NCBI GenBank assembly: GCA_946811185.2
Contig: OX328103.1
Span: forward strand, 29,432,172 to 29,496,171
Direction of reading: 5' to 3'
DNA: 64,000 nucleotides
Source of the DNA: Hippopus hippopus
Lineage: Eukaryota; Mollusca; Bivalvia; Cardiida; Cardiidae
The notes beneath the pieces were generated by a model. The model had not been told where the DNA came from and made no database searches. It saw only the letters and a program-made list of their open reading frames with translations. The translations under genes were made by a program, and so were the position numbers. Shown here piece by piece: positions 1 to 10,716 of this stretch; within the stretch, counting starts at the first letter, position 1, and the number at the start of each line of letters is the position of its first letter.

Positions 1-131
1 CAAAACAAACTTCAGTTGGATGAAATGAAGTGATTTGACTTCGAAAGGGTATCACGCAGCGCTGAAAAAGAAGAAAATGCTGGTTACCAGCATTTTCTTA
101 TTTGCCTCAATGTTTTCAAGGGTATTCGTTC
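1..131 (-). mobile_element. family A, 5' cut by window edge
   Basis: The central hairpin (AGAAAATGCTGGT / ACCAGCATTTTCT) and the flanking CTTTGAAAGGGT and CAATGTTTTCAAGGG blocks of family A in minus orientation are present. The right end is shortened and runs into the TTAA at 132 that starts the next copy. Confidence 0.65.
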
Positions 132-361
132 TTAATCCTCTACCACGCAATACCGAGCTTTAACGACCCTAAGGAAGAAGCCTTTTCAAAACAATGTGGG
201 AAAAGGAGAAAATGCTGGTAACCAGCATTTTTTTTTCCTTTTTCTAACAATTTTTTCTACCGTATCAAGAGGAAACTCCGTTCGAGCCACATTTGAATTG
301 TCGTCTGCAAATACTTTAAATTTTGACAAATCTACGTTTTTGTCATGTGGTAAAGGGTTAA
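132..361 (+). mobile_element. family A palindromic MITE, full length
   Basis: Starts TTAATCCTCTACCAC and ends TGTGGTAAAGGGTTAA. Reads in family order: AACGACCCTAAGGAAG, ACAATGTGGGAAAAGGAG, the central ATGCTGGTAACCAGCAT palindrome, then GTCGTCTGCAAATAC. The right hairpin arm is degraded to T runs. No coding capacity. TTAA at both ends fits a non-autonomous piggyBac-type element, an inference since no transposase is present. Confidence 0.8.
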
Positions 362-452
362 GGTCGTGAAAATGGATACCAACATTTTCTCCAAATACCG
401 TTAAAAATGATCTGCAAGGTAGTTAAAACTTGATTATGTAGTAAAGGGTTAA
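358..452. mobile_element. family A remnant
   Basis: A shortened copy that shares the TTAA at 358-361 with the previous element and ends GTAGTAAAGGGTTAA. Only part of the hairpin (ACCAACATTTTCTCC) and the GATCTGCAAGG block remain. Confidence 0.45.
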
Positions 453-576
453 AGGACTTTTGCAGACTTGGGATTCAAGCTCACAACCCCTGTATCTTGA
501 GTAATGTCTGTTACAGACTGATACAGTCCTTATCCTGCCACAGTTGTACCTTTGACTCTTCAAATTATCGATTTCT

Positions 577-808
577 TTAACCATCTATTACAAACGACAA
601 AATTTCGGACTTGTCAAATATCCGAAGCATTTGCAGACGATAAAAATTAAATATTGCTCAAACAGGGGATTTTGTCTTTGAAAGGGTTTAAAACATTGTG
701 GGAAAAGAACAAAATGCTGGTTACCAACATTTTCACTTTTTTACATAGTGCTTTCAAAAGCCTTCTTTCTCAGCAGCGTTTAAAGTCGGGTTCGTGTGGT
801 TAAGGGTT
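577..808 (-). mobile_element. family A palindromic MITE, diverged
   Basis: Starts TTAACCATCTATTAC, continues with GACAAAATTTCGGACTTG and GCATTTGCAGACGAT, then the hairpin ATGCTGGTTACCAACAT. The right end GTGGTTAAGGGTT has lost the final AA. Confidence 0.7.
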
Positions 809-959
809 CCGGTTTTTGGCAAAAATGACAATTATATGATCAAAACTAATGATAGAGAAGCGGAAAGTACGGATCAAGATCACACCCCACGTATCTGCTG
901 GCTGATCGTGGTCTACAGTGTCCTTAAAATTCTCCCGTGTTCGCTAAAAGAAAGCTTAG

Positions 960-1142
960 AAGAGCTCGCACTTAACAGGTGAAAACTTGACGTTCCACAG
1001 CGTCGTCGTAACACCATTGCTCAGGGATTCATGCGTCGTCATCACGCTGCAAGCGAAAAATCATCTGCTTTCCACGATCTTGCTTGACATTTATATAAAT
1101 GATATGATTCGTGATCGCTCTAATCCGCTTTGGGACTATTAA
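960..1142 (+). pseudogene. possible reverse-transcriptase relic
   Basis: An open stretch of 60 codons without its own start contains LLSTILLDIYINDM, which resembles the LSPLLF-x-IYINDL block in the palm region of non-LTR retrotransposon reverse transcriptases, with a comparable spacing back to a V-I-T stretch. The YxDD catalytic box and all other blocks are absent and the frame ends soon after. The similarity is short and could be chance. Confidence 0.25.
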
Positions 1143-2413
1143 AATCATCAACAATGCTGTATAAAAAAGCACAAACCGTGAAGCGCGCATGCAACATTCT
1201 GATTTGGGGTTTCCAAGACATATACAGTATCACTTGATTTCGTGTTCAGTACTTGTTTTAATGCTGTCAAACAGACACAGGCCTATTGAAATACGATTTA
1301 TTACTCGTTTGCGCATCATGTTCACCGTTAAAGAGGCACTGTGGAAATACTCCAAGTCACATGGATGACATATTGACCGAGGAACGTTTACATAAATAGA
1401 CAATTTGTCGGTAGCAATGCATTCAGAACGCATTGACAATGAATGCGTAATTAGTTTAGGAAGAACTTGGAAGTCTCCGCTGGTTTCACCTTCCACACCT
1501 TTTAGTATTGAGTCAATTTAGATTAGTTTATGATTCACGAACTCGCTAATGAGGAACGAAATATTCATGAGGCGTTAGCACCTAGCGGTGTCGCTCCAGA
1601 AGTGGCGTATTATGTGAATGTCTGTGACGATCCCGGGGGACTATTTCTAGTTTCCCGGCGGATGGATCAGTCCTGTTCCGAGACGGTTGTTGTTAATTTA
1701 CTGAAGACGGTGTTTGACACATTCCCAACATATTATAGATATGTCAAAGTCGTAATGGAATTTGTGGAATTGAGAGAGTGGAATGGGAATTCCTTTTGAC
1801 TTTATTTGTCTTTTCAGTAAGAACAATCAAGTATATTTTTGTTTCCCCCATAGAAATCTTCAATAGAAACTTCTTCGAATTGCCTTTTCGTGTACTTTGC
1901 CGAACACATGTACCGGTATATTAACTCTTCTCCAGACAAAAATATTTTGGATAGGACCGAATTGAAAGCATATGCAGACGACAAAATAAGTGTTGCTTAA
2001 ATGATGATTGCTGTCTTTTAATGGGGTATAGGAAACGAGTTGTCGATAGCCTTTGTTCATAAGTAAAATCTGTGATAATTTCTTTCCCTCTTCTTTAAGA
2101 AAAAGATTAAACGCATTGCCTCTCAAAGACGACTTTTGGTGTCACAGTAGACCACTTGATTACTCTTTTGGCAAACGAAAAATTGCTAGTATCGAGAAAT
2201 TAATCCTCTTGACCTCATTGCTTTTACTTATATACGTATATTAACAAAACAAAAAACCAAACCCCAAACCTTCATCCATATTTATAACTCCCACACTACA
2301 AGCTATTCCTAAAGTCAACTGCTGCAAATTTGATTCTAGGGGTAGAAAAATAAAGTGTGGCAGATAATGGTCAAGTGTTCAAGGTATGTTATCCCTACAC
2401 TAATCTACATTAT
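1143..2413. other. no recognised gene; one unassigned open frame
   Basis: No repeat from the families listed here. A plus-strand frame at 1530-1799 (89 codons, MIHELANEERNIHEAL...) has an even codon and residue mix and could be an exon, but I see no family, no convincing splice sites and stops just upstream. Frames of this size are expected by chance in this base composition. Confidence 0.4.
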
Positions 2414-2661
2414 GAGAGGCGCCCTGACAAAAGGGATTTAACACACCTTCGGGATGCATTTGCCATGCAGGATATCAAATAGTTACGGATTCACAAATTT
2501 AATTTTGTCTAACAACAGACTAAACTTCCAGGTAGAGTGGTCCTCTAACGTACAGAAAATTTACATATAGCAAAAAGTTTCGACCCACGTCAGCCTGCGC
2601 GGCTGACAAGGGTTGGAACGTTTTGCAGATGTATTAAACCCCTATTCGCAGAAAATGGCTC
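2414..2661 (-). mobile_element. family C element
   Basis: Ends GAGAGGCGCCCTGAC and GAAAATGGCTC, with the internal AGATGTATTAAACCCC block at the right. The palindrome is shortened to CAGCCTGCGCGGCTGAC, having lost about ten bases around its centre. Confidence 0.75.
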
Positions 2662-2669
2662 ATATATTT

Positions 2670-2933
2670 GAGCCGTGCTCTGTGAAAACGGGGTTTAATG
2701 CATCTGCGAAAAATATCGACCCAGGTCAGCCTGCGCAGTCCGCGCAGGCTGACCTGGGACGAAACTTTTCGATATCGGTCAATTTCTTGTATGCCAAAGG
2801 ACCAGTCCACCTCACGGTTAAGTCGGTTGTTAAAAAAAAAAGTGGCTATTATGGATTCATAATTATGTGATAGCTTGATTAGTATAATGCATCACGGAGG
2901 TGCATTAAGCCCCGTTTTGTCAGAGCACGGCTC
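2670..2933 (+). mobile_element. family C element, full length (reference copy)
   Basis: 264 bp bounded by GAGCCGTGCTCTGTGAAAAC and TTTTGTCAGAGCACGGCTC, an inverted repeat that continues inward (GGGGTTTAATGCATC / GTGCATTAAGCCCCG). A long GC-rich palindrome (CCCAGGTCAGCCTGCGCAG / CGCGCAGGCTGACCTGGG) sits about 45 bp from the left end, so the element is strongly asymmetric. No coding capacity. Superfamily unknown, as no clear target duplication is visible. Confidence 0.85.
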
Positions 2934-3305
2934 ATTTTGTATATTCTAAAATTATTTTACAGACTGTAAGTCAAAGGTATTTTGTCGCACTTGATTACTG
3001 TACTATATAACCTAGCTGCCACGTTTTACTTCGGTACAAGATCATAAATAAAATAACAAAATAATACCGGAACCCGGAAGTAAATCATGAATTGTGAGCT
3101 TTATGATCCTTTTATTGGTCTACCATCTTGGTTAAAATCAACTCTAGAAGTTCTGTACATAAAAAACATTATTTTTTTTAAATGCTACATTTCATTTACC
3201 AAAATACTTAAAGATACAAAGAATGGAAAAATTGAATAAAATAAGAATTAAGGATTGTATCCGTAACAATGGGGAAAACCAACATAGGTAACACTTTATA
3301 TAATC
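2934..3305. other. no recognised feature
   Basis: AT-rich unique sequence between two C copies. I see nothing in it. Confidence 0.5.
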
Positions 3306-3306
3306 G

Positions 3307-3565
3307 GTGCTCTGGCAAAAGGGGATTTAATGCATCTCCATGATGCATTTATGCCAAGCAAGTCATCCATATATAATTATGGATCCATAAAATCCATTTT
3401 TTTGACAACCGGCTAAATCATGAGGTAGAATAGTTTTTGGATATGCAGAAATTGGCCAGTAACAAAATGTTTCACCCAGATCAACCTACAAGGACTGTGC
3501 AGGCTAAAATGGGTCGATACTTATTGCAGATGAATTAAACCCACTTTTCACAGAGCATTGCTTAT
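3307..3565 (-). mobile_element. family C element, diverged
   Basis: Begins CGGTGCTCTGGCAAAAGGGG and ends CACAGAGCATTGCTTATG. The palindrome is present but mismatched (ATCAACCTACAAGGAC / GTGCAGGCT). Confidence 0.75.
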
Positions 3566-3810
3566 GTATTACCGATAACATCATAGTTGTTGCAGGTATT
3601 GCAACTGACTAAGAACGATCACCTCTGGATTATTATTGTAAATGTGTAAGAAAAATGTGTTAACTTTATTGCCGTGAAAAAAAAACTTTTAATTTCATAT
3701 TTTAAGCAGCGAAACCAAAACACGCAAACCTTTCGATAAATATGCAGTGCTCTAATTTACTTGTAACAATACAATATAATATACCTTATTTCTTTTTACC
3801 GGAAGAAAAA

Positions 3811-3990
3811 AAACCTAGTTTTTTAGATATCAAAAGCATTTCCAGATAACAAATTAAATACTAAAATAATTCATTTTGTCAATGACAAAAGGCGAAACAA
3901 CGTCAGTAAAAAAGATAATGCTGTTCCCCAGCATTTTCTTCTATGTCTACAATGTCTTTAAAAGCGTCGTTACAACACGATATTGTTTTT
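3811..3990 (-). mobile_element. family A remnant
   Basis: Diverged copy with CAAAAGCATTTCCAGA, the hairpin AATGCTGTTCCCCAGCATT and the ACAATGTCTTTAAAAGC block. Its TTAA ends cannot be placed. Confidence 0.5.
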
Positions 3991-4228
3991 CAAAAGGTGA
4001 AATCATTTTTGACTGCCTTTTTGATGATTTATTTTTTTCAACATTGTGTCATAATGCACAAGAAATGGCGTCCATACTAGATGGTAGTAAACGTTGGCAT
4101 TGTTTCCCCTGTCAAAAGCAGATCAGTAGGCATGGCACTACTACATGGGTATTTCAGTCGAACCTGCCATTTTTCACACGAAGCCATAGAGAATGAATAC
4201 TCCATTGAGAGAATGTGGCATAAGGTAT

Positions 4229-4771
4229 TAAATAGAGGATAATCAACTGGTTGTGTGTGATATATAGGATCTGACATGAGTTGGTGTTTGAGATTTAAGT
4301 TTTATTAAACGAGTCGAGGAAAAATGTTATTAAGAGAGCCTTTGGCGAGCTTAAGATTTTTTCTTGACGATTTTAATAAGATTTTATCTCAAACGCCAAC
4401 GAATGTCAGATTCTTTTTATCACTTAACGATATTCACAAATTATAGATCAGAAGATGCAAAACAATCTATAGATGCACCCGCGGGTAATATCCATAAAAC
4501 CCATTCATTTTTATGGAACACGTACAAAATGACGTGTAAAATGACGTCACACAATTGTGATATCAAATGTGTATAAGATAAGAAAATTCGTAATGGATAT
4601 ATTACACTGAAAACAAGGGAGGTTATGTGATAAATTAAAAATCTGTCACTAGAATGGGGTATGGTGTGGTTGAAAAAACGAGTCCGATGGGCGTGTTTTT
4701 TAACCGCATCAAACCCTATTCGAGTGACAGACTTTTAGTATCACACACAAACCAGTTGATTATCCTATTTA
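4229..4771. mobile_element. element K with 32 bp terminal inverted repeats
   Basis: The left end (AGGATAATCAACTGGTTGTG, 4237-4256) matches the reverse complement of the right end (ACAAACCAGTTGATTATCCT, 4747-4766) with one indel, the match continuing outward to 4229 and 4771. Inside are two foldbacks: 4270-4411 (CTGACA...TGTCAG, with GTTGGTGTTTGAGA / TCTCAAACGCCAAC) and 4642-4735 (AAATCTGTCACTAGAATGGG against its partner). A consensus TGACGTCA lies at 4542. No open frame worth calling, so it looks like a non-autonomous DNA transposon. Parts of it recur at 7264, 15650 and 18000. Confidence 0.75.
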
Positions 4772-4775
4772 TTAT

Positions 4776-5802
4776 ATTCCTGATTCACCCTTTTTTATTT
4801 TAATAACTATGAAGAATGGTACAGTATGAGCAATATAGGAAAAAAGTAGTTCCGGCAAACATTCTAAAACTATATCGTCACCGGTGATGATACCATATCT
4901 ATCATCACTAGTGGTGTTATTCGCTGTGAAATCCCAGTAATTCACCGATAAGAATATAATAAACCTTTTTAACTTAAACTTCTTGAGACATTTTGCGGAA
5001 GAAACATAGAGGGTAAAAGAGAATTGATTGGACCATATGAGAATTCCATTTTTGTTTTCTTTCTTTAACTTTATTTATACTATGTAGAAACTGGCCGTAA
5101 AGATCAAGTCTTCTTTTATTTTACGAGTAATGTGTTTAAATTGCCGATTTTCGATTCCAAATTCTTATTAATTACGCCTATAAGTACTCTGATGTATTTT
5201 CAAATTTACAAGCTTTGCCGTCCACAGCAAATCTGCTTCATGGGGTAAACATTTCAAAAACCATTAACACACACACATTTGGAAGGAAATGTAAAACTTT
5301 AGATTTAAATTGATTCCTATCAATATGTTCAAGGGTTTAAACATGTTCCACTCCAACTGAACTATTTTAAGAGGGTGCAGTAATTAAACCTCTTCAAGAA
5401 ACATCTTTTACCTGTTGAAAAGGATGTTGAAAGTAATGTTTAACATTTACCAGTAGAATGTTAATTATACATATGGGAAAACTTTTAATGTTTTTGTCGT
5501 AAAATGCCGTGCCACTTATAATGCAAACTTCATCATCCATTTTTCCTGTAAATAAGTTTGATTTCCCCACTCGTAATCTGTCAGCAGTCCTTGGACTAGC
5601 CCCCAATGCTCTAAAAAATCCACGAAATCTGCAAGACAGTCATTCTCCCAGTTCCCTAGAGTGTTTCATAGTAACAGAACCAAGAAATACAATCCATATA
5701 CAATGTGTATCAAGTATTCTAACCTCTTTCCCATATATGATTAAATGACATACAATTCATTTACACCTAGTGACGTTTTATAACAAAATCCAAATGAAAG
5801 AA
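4776..5802. other. no recognised feature
   Basis: AT-rich unique sequence with only chance-sized open frames on both strands. Confidence 0.5.
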
Positions 5803-5805
5803 TAT

Positions 5806-6060
5806 GAGCCCAAGCTCTGGTAACAGAGGGTTCAATGTATCTGCAAAATTTATCTGTCTACCCAAGTCAGCCTGCGCTGTCCGCATAGGCTGACCTAGGT
5901 CGCAACCTTTATATTATGGTAAATTTTCTGCATGTCGAACTAACATTCTACTTAAGGTTTAGTTTGTTGTCAGTCAAAATGGATTTTATGGGTCCAAAAG
6001 TATGTGATGACTTGATAGGTATAATGCATCACGGAAATGCATTAAACCCCTTTTGACAAA
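5806..6060 (+). mobile_element. family C element
   Basis: Left end GAGCCCAAGCTCTGGTAAC, palindrome AGTCAGCCTGCGCTGTCC / GCATAGGCTGACCTAGG, then AATGCATCACGGAAATGC. The right terminal repeat decays after CCCCTTTTGACA. Confidence 0.8.
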
Positions 6061-6352
6061 ACAATATCTAATTGAGGATAAATTTCATTTTATACGTGAA
6101 TGTCTTGTCTTTTCAAGTTTACACAAAAACGTTGATTTAAGATTAATGTACAAATTAATTCTGCACATGTTATTTGATGAACAGTAATGTGTTCATTGAA
6201 CTGTGTAACCTTTTTAAGTATTAGCTTTTGAAAAAGAACATAGCTTAAACTAGATAAGATTTATATTTTCTTTAATAAAGATATACTAAGGGTCAAATGT
6301 AAAAAATTCAAGGATCAAAATGCAGGCAAATTTAATTCATTTAAAGGTAAGG

Positions 6353-6592
6353 ACTTGTCCTGCGTGGCTCAGTGGTAAATTTTAGGACGCGTAACCTGGA
6401 GGCCCTCGGTTCGAACCTCACTAAAACCATAGGGTTTTTCGTGGGAGTGTTTTTGGCAAGACAATTCAGAGCCCTAGTTTAGCACTAGTGAAATCAGGAC
6501 ATACATGAATATGTAAGCTGTCCCTGAGATATGACTGAAATAATGTTGAAAGCGGCGTAAAACACTGTTCAATCGATCAATCAATTACTTAC
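6353..6592 (+). mobile_element. tRNA-headed SINE, full length (reference copy)
   Basis: The head GTCCTGCGTGGCTCAGTGGT carries a pol III box A-like block and GGTTCGAACC is a canonical box B about 35 bases on. A body follows (AGAGCCCTAGTTTAGCACTA), then the 3' block GATATGACTGAAATAATGTT / GAAAGCGGCGTAAAACAC and a (CAAT)n-like tail. Transcription would be by RNA polymerase III and movement would need a LINE. The tRNA-like head is too degraded to be a functional tRNA gene. Confidence 0.85.
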
Positions 6593-7263
6593 AGTATAGA
6601 TATTGTTATGGATCTGGCAATGTGTAACAGTTTATATGGCAAAGTCCCAGTCTCTGGTAGAATATGATTGTAAAACTAGAATTAAAGTTGGCAACTTTTA
6701 TTCTAGTTTTATAATTAATTTTTCTGCGAGGGACCGGAACATTGACATACCATACTGCAACACATTTTCAGACTCATAATAATTTGCAGACTTTAAGATG
6801 GTATTAATGAAAGTTATAGTTTTCATTTGGTTGCTAGCGTGCCTATGAACTGATAATTTTTTTGGTGCCACAAGAGAGGATCAAACAGTGGTATACAGGA
6901 CAAATCCAACGGCTTTACCACGTAACTACGAAGGACCCCACATTTTATTTCTCTATCAGTGCTAGCAGTAAACAGCCTCCCCGGAAAAAATACATGTCCG
7001 ACATAAGACATAACATTTGTGCTGACAGACAATTAAACAGAAGGAAAAAAGACAGAGACATGTCTGACGTAAGATAATATAAGCTTTACGAAAATTGCGC
7101 TGACAGACACTTAGAAAGACGGAATAAAAAAGAGATCACATGAAATGAAACTTGGCAAGGAAATGAATGTTGAAACTAGACATGTTCCACACAGACTGTA
7201 AAACGTAAACACTGACATTCGTGATAAATTCTGCAGATATGTCTGGTATGTGTTTAACAGGAT
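6593..7263. other. no gene seen; one imperfect hairpin
   Basis: At 6672-6711 an imperfect inverted repeat pairs AAAACTAGAATTAAAGTTG with CAACTTTTATTCTAGTTTT. The rest is unique AT-rich sequence. Confidence 0.5.
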
Positions 7264-7395
7264 AGTATCACATAACCTTCATTGTTTTCAGTTTAATATA
7301 GCAATTACGAATTTTCTTATCTTACACACGTTTGAGGTGAGAAATTGTTACGTCATAGGAGCTTAGTGTGACGTCAATTATTAAAGTATTGTAAC
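7264..7395 (-). repeat. element K internal segment
   Basis: Matches the reverse complement of 4535-4636: ATCACATAACCT, TTGTTTTCAGTTTAATATA, TTACGAATTTTCTTATCTTA, CACACGTTTGA. It also carries a TGACGTCA at 7369. Confidence 0.6.
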
Positions 7396-7505
7396 GTTAT
7401 TCCAGTCCTTTATTTAAAAAAAAAAAAAACACGAAAGACATCTTTTTTAAATTTCGATCGCCAATTTTTGTCAGGTCCTATGTGTAGGTCATTTAAATTT
7501 AAAAC

Positions 7506-7722
7506 TTAACTTGCTAAATAAGTAATATGAAACTTTCACGTCGATAATAAAAACGCAAATGATGCTATTTCAAAGTTACTTTTTGGGGAAAATATCTCCT
7601 TATCGAAAAGTGTAGATTCAACATCAGACTGCACGCTCTGTGAAGTCTGAGCGTGCAGTCTGATCTTAATCTACACTGTCCTCAAAAGGTTCTCGGGTCG
7701 CGCTTAGCAGCCAAACGGTTAA
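7506..7722 (-). mobile_element. family B palindromic MITE
   Basis: Starts TTAACTTGCTAAATAAG and ends CGCTTAGCAGCCAAACGGTTAA. The hairpin pairs CATCAGACTGCACG with CGTGCAGTCTGAT and has an 11-base loop, longer than the usual four to six. Confidence 0.8.
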
Positions 7723-7799
7723 TGGACTTTCTCAAAAAGAAAAGCAGACCAAGATCACACCGCTTCAACAGATTTTTTAAATCAAGAATATTATGCAAA

Positions 7800-7880
7800 T
7801 AAGTGGAGTGTGTACCATGAAGATTAGACTGCACGTTCTGTGCTGTTAAAACTTAATCTATGCTTTGCGCTATTCAGACA
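7800..7880. mobile_element. family B remnant
   Basis: AGATTAGACTGCACGTTCTG followed by a decayed right arm (CTTAATCTATGC). No ends found. Confidence 0.35.
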
Positions 7881-8310
7881 TTCTTATCTTGATCCATATT
7901 TTCTGCAAACACAGCTTTGAAAAGTTGTGCTTAGCGCTTCAATGGTAGATATTGTTTTTCCTAGGTTTGATAAAAAACCATCTATTTAAAAACAGGTGCT
8001 CGAACCAGCGGCTTGTGTGCTCAAATAATGGGCCAATTCTGTTCTCAAAACAGTTTATCGCTAAGTAACAGTAAGGCTACTGTCTTTCACTGCTAGTGTC
8101 TCTAAGTCATCAACGTAAACACTTAGATTATGGGAGAGATTTTGCTAAAGGATTCTTATTTATGTGGGATCTTTTTTTTCTGCGCTATATTTAGAACATT
8201 TGTTGGGTATTAACAGTCTGGAAAAAATGATTGCAAATAAACATTCACAAAGTGATAAGCCTTAACAGGTGTAAACTATGTTTGATATGTGATTGGATAA
8301 TTAACTGAAC

Positions 8311-8651
8311 GTGGCACCTTGAAATGTCTTAAGTAAAAGTTCTGGTTCGAACTTCACATCTATTTTTCTGTGGCACTCCAGGGGCAAGTATTCCAGAAGC
8401 CATATTAACCAAACTTTCTCAGTAGTATTTTTAGGTAGGGGCCTGCGTGACTCTGTCCTCAAGTGTAGGCCTTGAAACTTAACTTAACGTGGCACCTTGA
8501 AATGTCTTAAAGGTGCTGATTCGAACTTCATATCTATTTTTGAGCGGCAACCCCAGGGGCAAGTATTCCAGAAGCCGTATTTACCCAACTTTCTCAGTAG
8601 TACTTTTAGGTAGGGGCCTGCGTGACTCTGTCCTCAAGTGTAGGTCTGGAA
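8311..8651 (+). repeat. 178 bp tandem duplication with SINE heads
   Basis: Two adjacent copies, 8311-8488 and 8489-8651, share GTGGCACCTTGAAATGTCTT, GGGGCAAGTATTCCAGAAGC and GGGGCCTGCGTGACTCTGTC. The last block is a diverged SINE box A region, so the duplicated unit ends in the head of a SINE. Confidence 0.8.
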
Positions 8652-9005
8652 ACCAGGGGTCGTATTCACCAACCATTTATAAGAACTTTCTAAGTCTTAT
8701 TCTCCAAGATTTTCTAAATTTGAAAGTAACATAACTTCTGATTGGCTTAAGCTAATCAGAAGTTGTGTTACTTTCAAATTAAGAAAATCTTGGAGAATAA
8801 GACTAAGAATGTACTCAAGAATGGTCGGTGAATACGACTCTTGGAGGCCCCGAGTTCGTGCCTTGGCTTTTCATGAAACGGCAAAACATTTTAGAGCCCG
8901 GGCCAAGTGTTGGTGAAACCAAGGACGTGCATGAATATGTGAGCTGTTGCAGCGATATGACTGGAATAAATGTTGAAAGCGGCGTAAAACACTATTCAAT
9001 GATTT
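8613..9005 (+). mobile_element. SINE interrupted by element E
   Basis: The head (GGGGCCTGCGTGACTCTGTC) lies at 8615, is broken at about 8656 by E, and resumes at 8840 with TTGGAGGCCCCGAGTTCG, which corresponds to the box B region. The body AAACCAAGGACGTGCATG and the 3' block GATATGACTGGAATAAATG / GAAAGCGGCGTAAAACAC follow. Confidence 0.75.
8657..8839. mobile_element. family E foldback, inside a SINE
   Basis: Ends GGGTCGTATTCACCAACC and GGTCGGTGAATACGAC. The arms pair across about 85 bases each, including TTTCTAAATTTGAAAGTAAC and CTTCTGATTGGC. The whole element could form one long hairpin. Confidence 0.85.
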
Positions 9006-10527
9006 CAATGCACTCTTCGTCTGATTATATAGATTTAGAAAATAATACCATTTCTAATTGACTAAACCATTTGGCTTAGCAGATCAGAAATTACTTTTCT
9101 TTTGAATTTACATCATTTTGAGAAGTAAACTAAGAACTTATAAAGTATGGTGAATATGAGCCAAGTTTAAAGTTCGATTTGCGGCTCGACCAAGACCCTC
9201 CGATGATTTGATTGATTTATAAGAGTTATTACTGCAAAGACTCGTTACGTTTATATTGTACGTGTTGCAGACGCACGAAAAGAGTGTTTTGCGTAATATA
9301 CTGGTTTTCAGATACTCCAGGGACGGTAGGATCCCCAGGTGATTTGACCGCGGTGTAATGCTGTTGAAATTGACATTAAAAACGGACCGAGCAAGCAGCC
9401 ATTTTCACAAATTTTCCAGTAATGTCATTAATGTCAGTCAGCTCTTGTATAGTTTAACCTTATTTGCTGTCAAAGCATAGACTTGATGAATACTCTTTCT
9501 GTATTCATAATATTGATTATTAGAACAATAGATTTCTCCAAGTGTAAATTTGCATTGCAATAATGACTTCATCTGGATGCTTTTTTTACGTATTCAAGCG
9601 CGCGTTGCAGGCAAAATTGCTCTTCACGAAGAATTTCTTATTTTGCTTTGATATTTACCATTCAACAATTTACAAACAAGTAGAAACGGCTTAATTAGAA
9701 ATTATATGTGAACAGAATTCCAAACCACGATGAGGTATGATTACATGTATTATATCTTATAAATGCTCTATCTCGATTTAACATTAATTTTGAAAAATAA
9801 AACATTTCCCGGAAAGCTGAATAACATATTTCCTAAAACACTTAAACAGTATATATATTCGGTTGTATAAGTTATTATGCAAAACAAAATGAAACACTAT
9901 TTGTATTATACGGTTCATTCGTTGTCAGTAAGCTAAACTATAAATTTTGTCATGAACTTTCCCGCAAACAAAGATATTTCATTATATACAGTGAATACAG
10001 GCTCTTAAATGTTTAATATTGACAATATTTTGTATGATACGAAAACAACATATTTTTCTTGCGTTAATCTATAACTAATGTTCTGCAACATTTGTAGGCT
10101 ATCAATAAAGAAACTATGATTACATTAGCGCATCTGCGCAGGTCATGTCATAATGTAGATCTAGACCGTGGAAAAGTTAACGAAATAGTTTCAGTCTATC
10201 TTTTCGTAAAATTCCAAGCAAAGTCCTAACCCTAAGTAATCCGGGATATCGGAAAATTTCAGATAATTAACACAATTAGGAAATAATCTTACAAGGTATT
10301 ACCCTTCCTTAGATTTGAGTGTTTTTCTGGATAACGTTTTATCTCGTACTGGCTGTGAATATACGAGATTATGAACTATTTGGGTACCGAGATTGATGTA
10401 AGCCAACAAATTATAACATGTGTAGCTATACACTGCTGAGTCTTTCTACACAAATTATGGCAATAAAGAGTCGGATTTTTTCCACTCTTATCTCTTCTTT
10501 CAAGATAACTATCCTTAACCCTGTTCA
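9006..10527. other. no recognised feature
   Basis: About 1.5 kb of unique AT-rich sequence. I see no repeat family, microsatellite or credible open frame. Confidence 0.5.
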
Positions 10528-10716
10528 GGGCCCGTAATCACCAACCTTTCTGAATGACGTTTTTTAGAGCAATTATCGAGAACATCCAAAATTTCAAAGT
10601 AACAAAATTTCTGATTGGCTAAATCATGTAGTTTAGCCAATCAGAAATTGTGTTACTTTCAAAATCTAAAAAAACGACTAAGAATACGAGTTAGAATTGT
10701 TGGTTGATACGGGCCC
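10528..10716. mobile_element. family E foldback
   Basis: Ends GGGCCCGTAATCACCAACC and GGTTGATACGGGCCC, with central GATTGGCTAAATCATG / GTTTAGCCAATC. Flanked by TTCA on the left and TGGAG on the right. Confidence 0.85.

Noticed and set aside
1530..1799. Open frame with coding-like composition as a confident gene
   Set aside because: No start context, splice signals, domain or homologue can be shown from the sequence alone; kept only as a note.
6353..6430. tRNA gene
   Set aside because: Box A and B are present but acceptor and anticodon stems do not pair and a SINE body follows.
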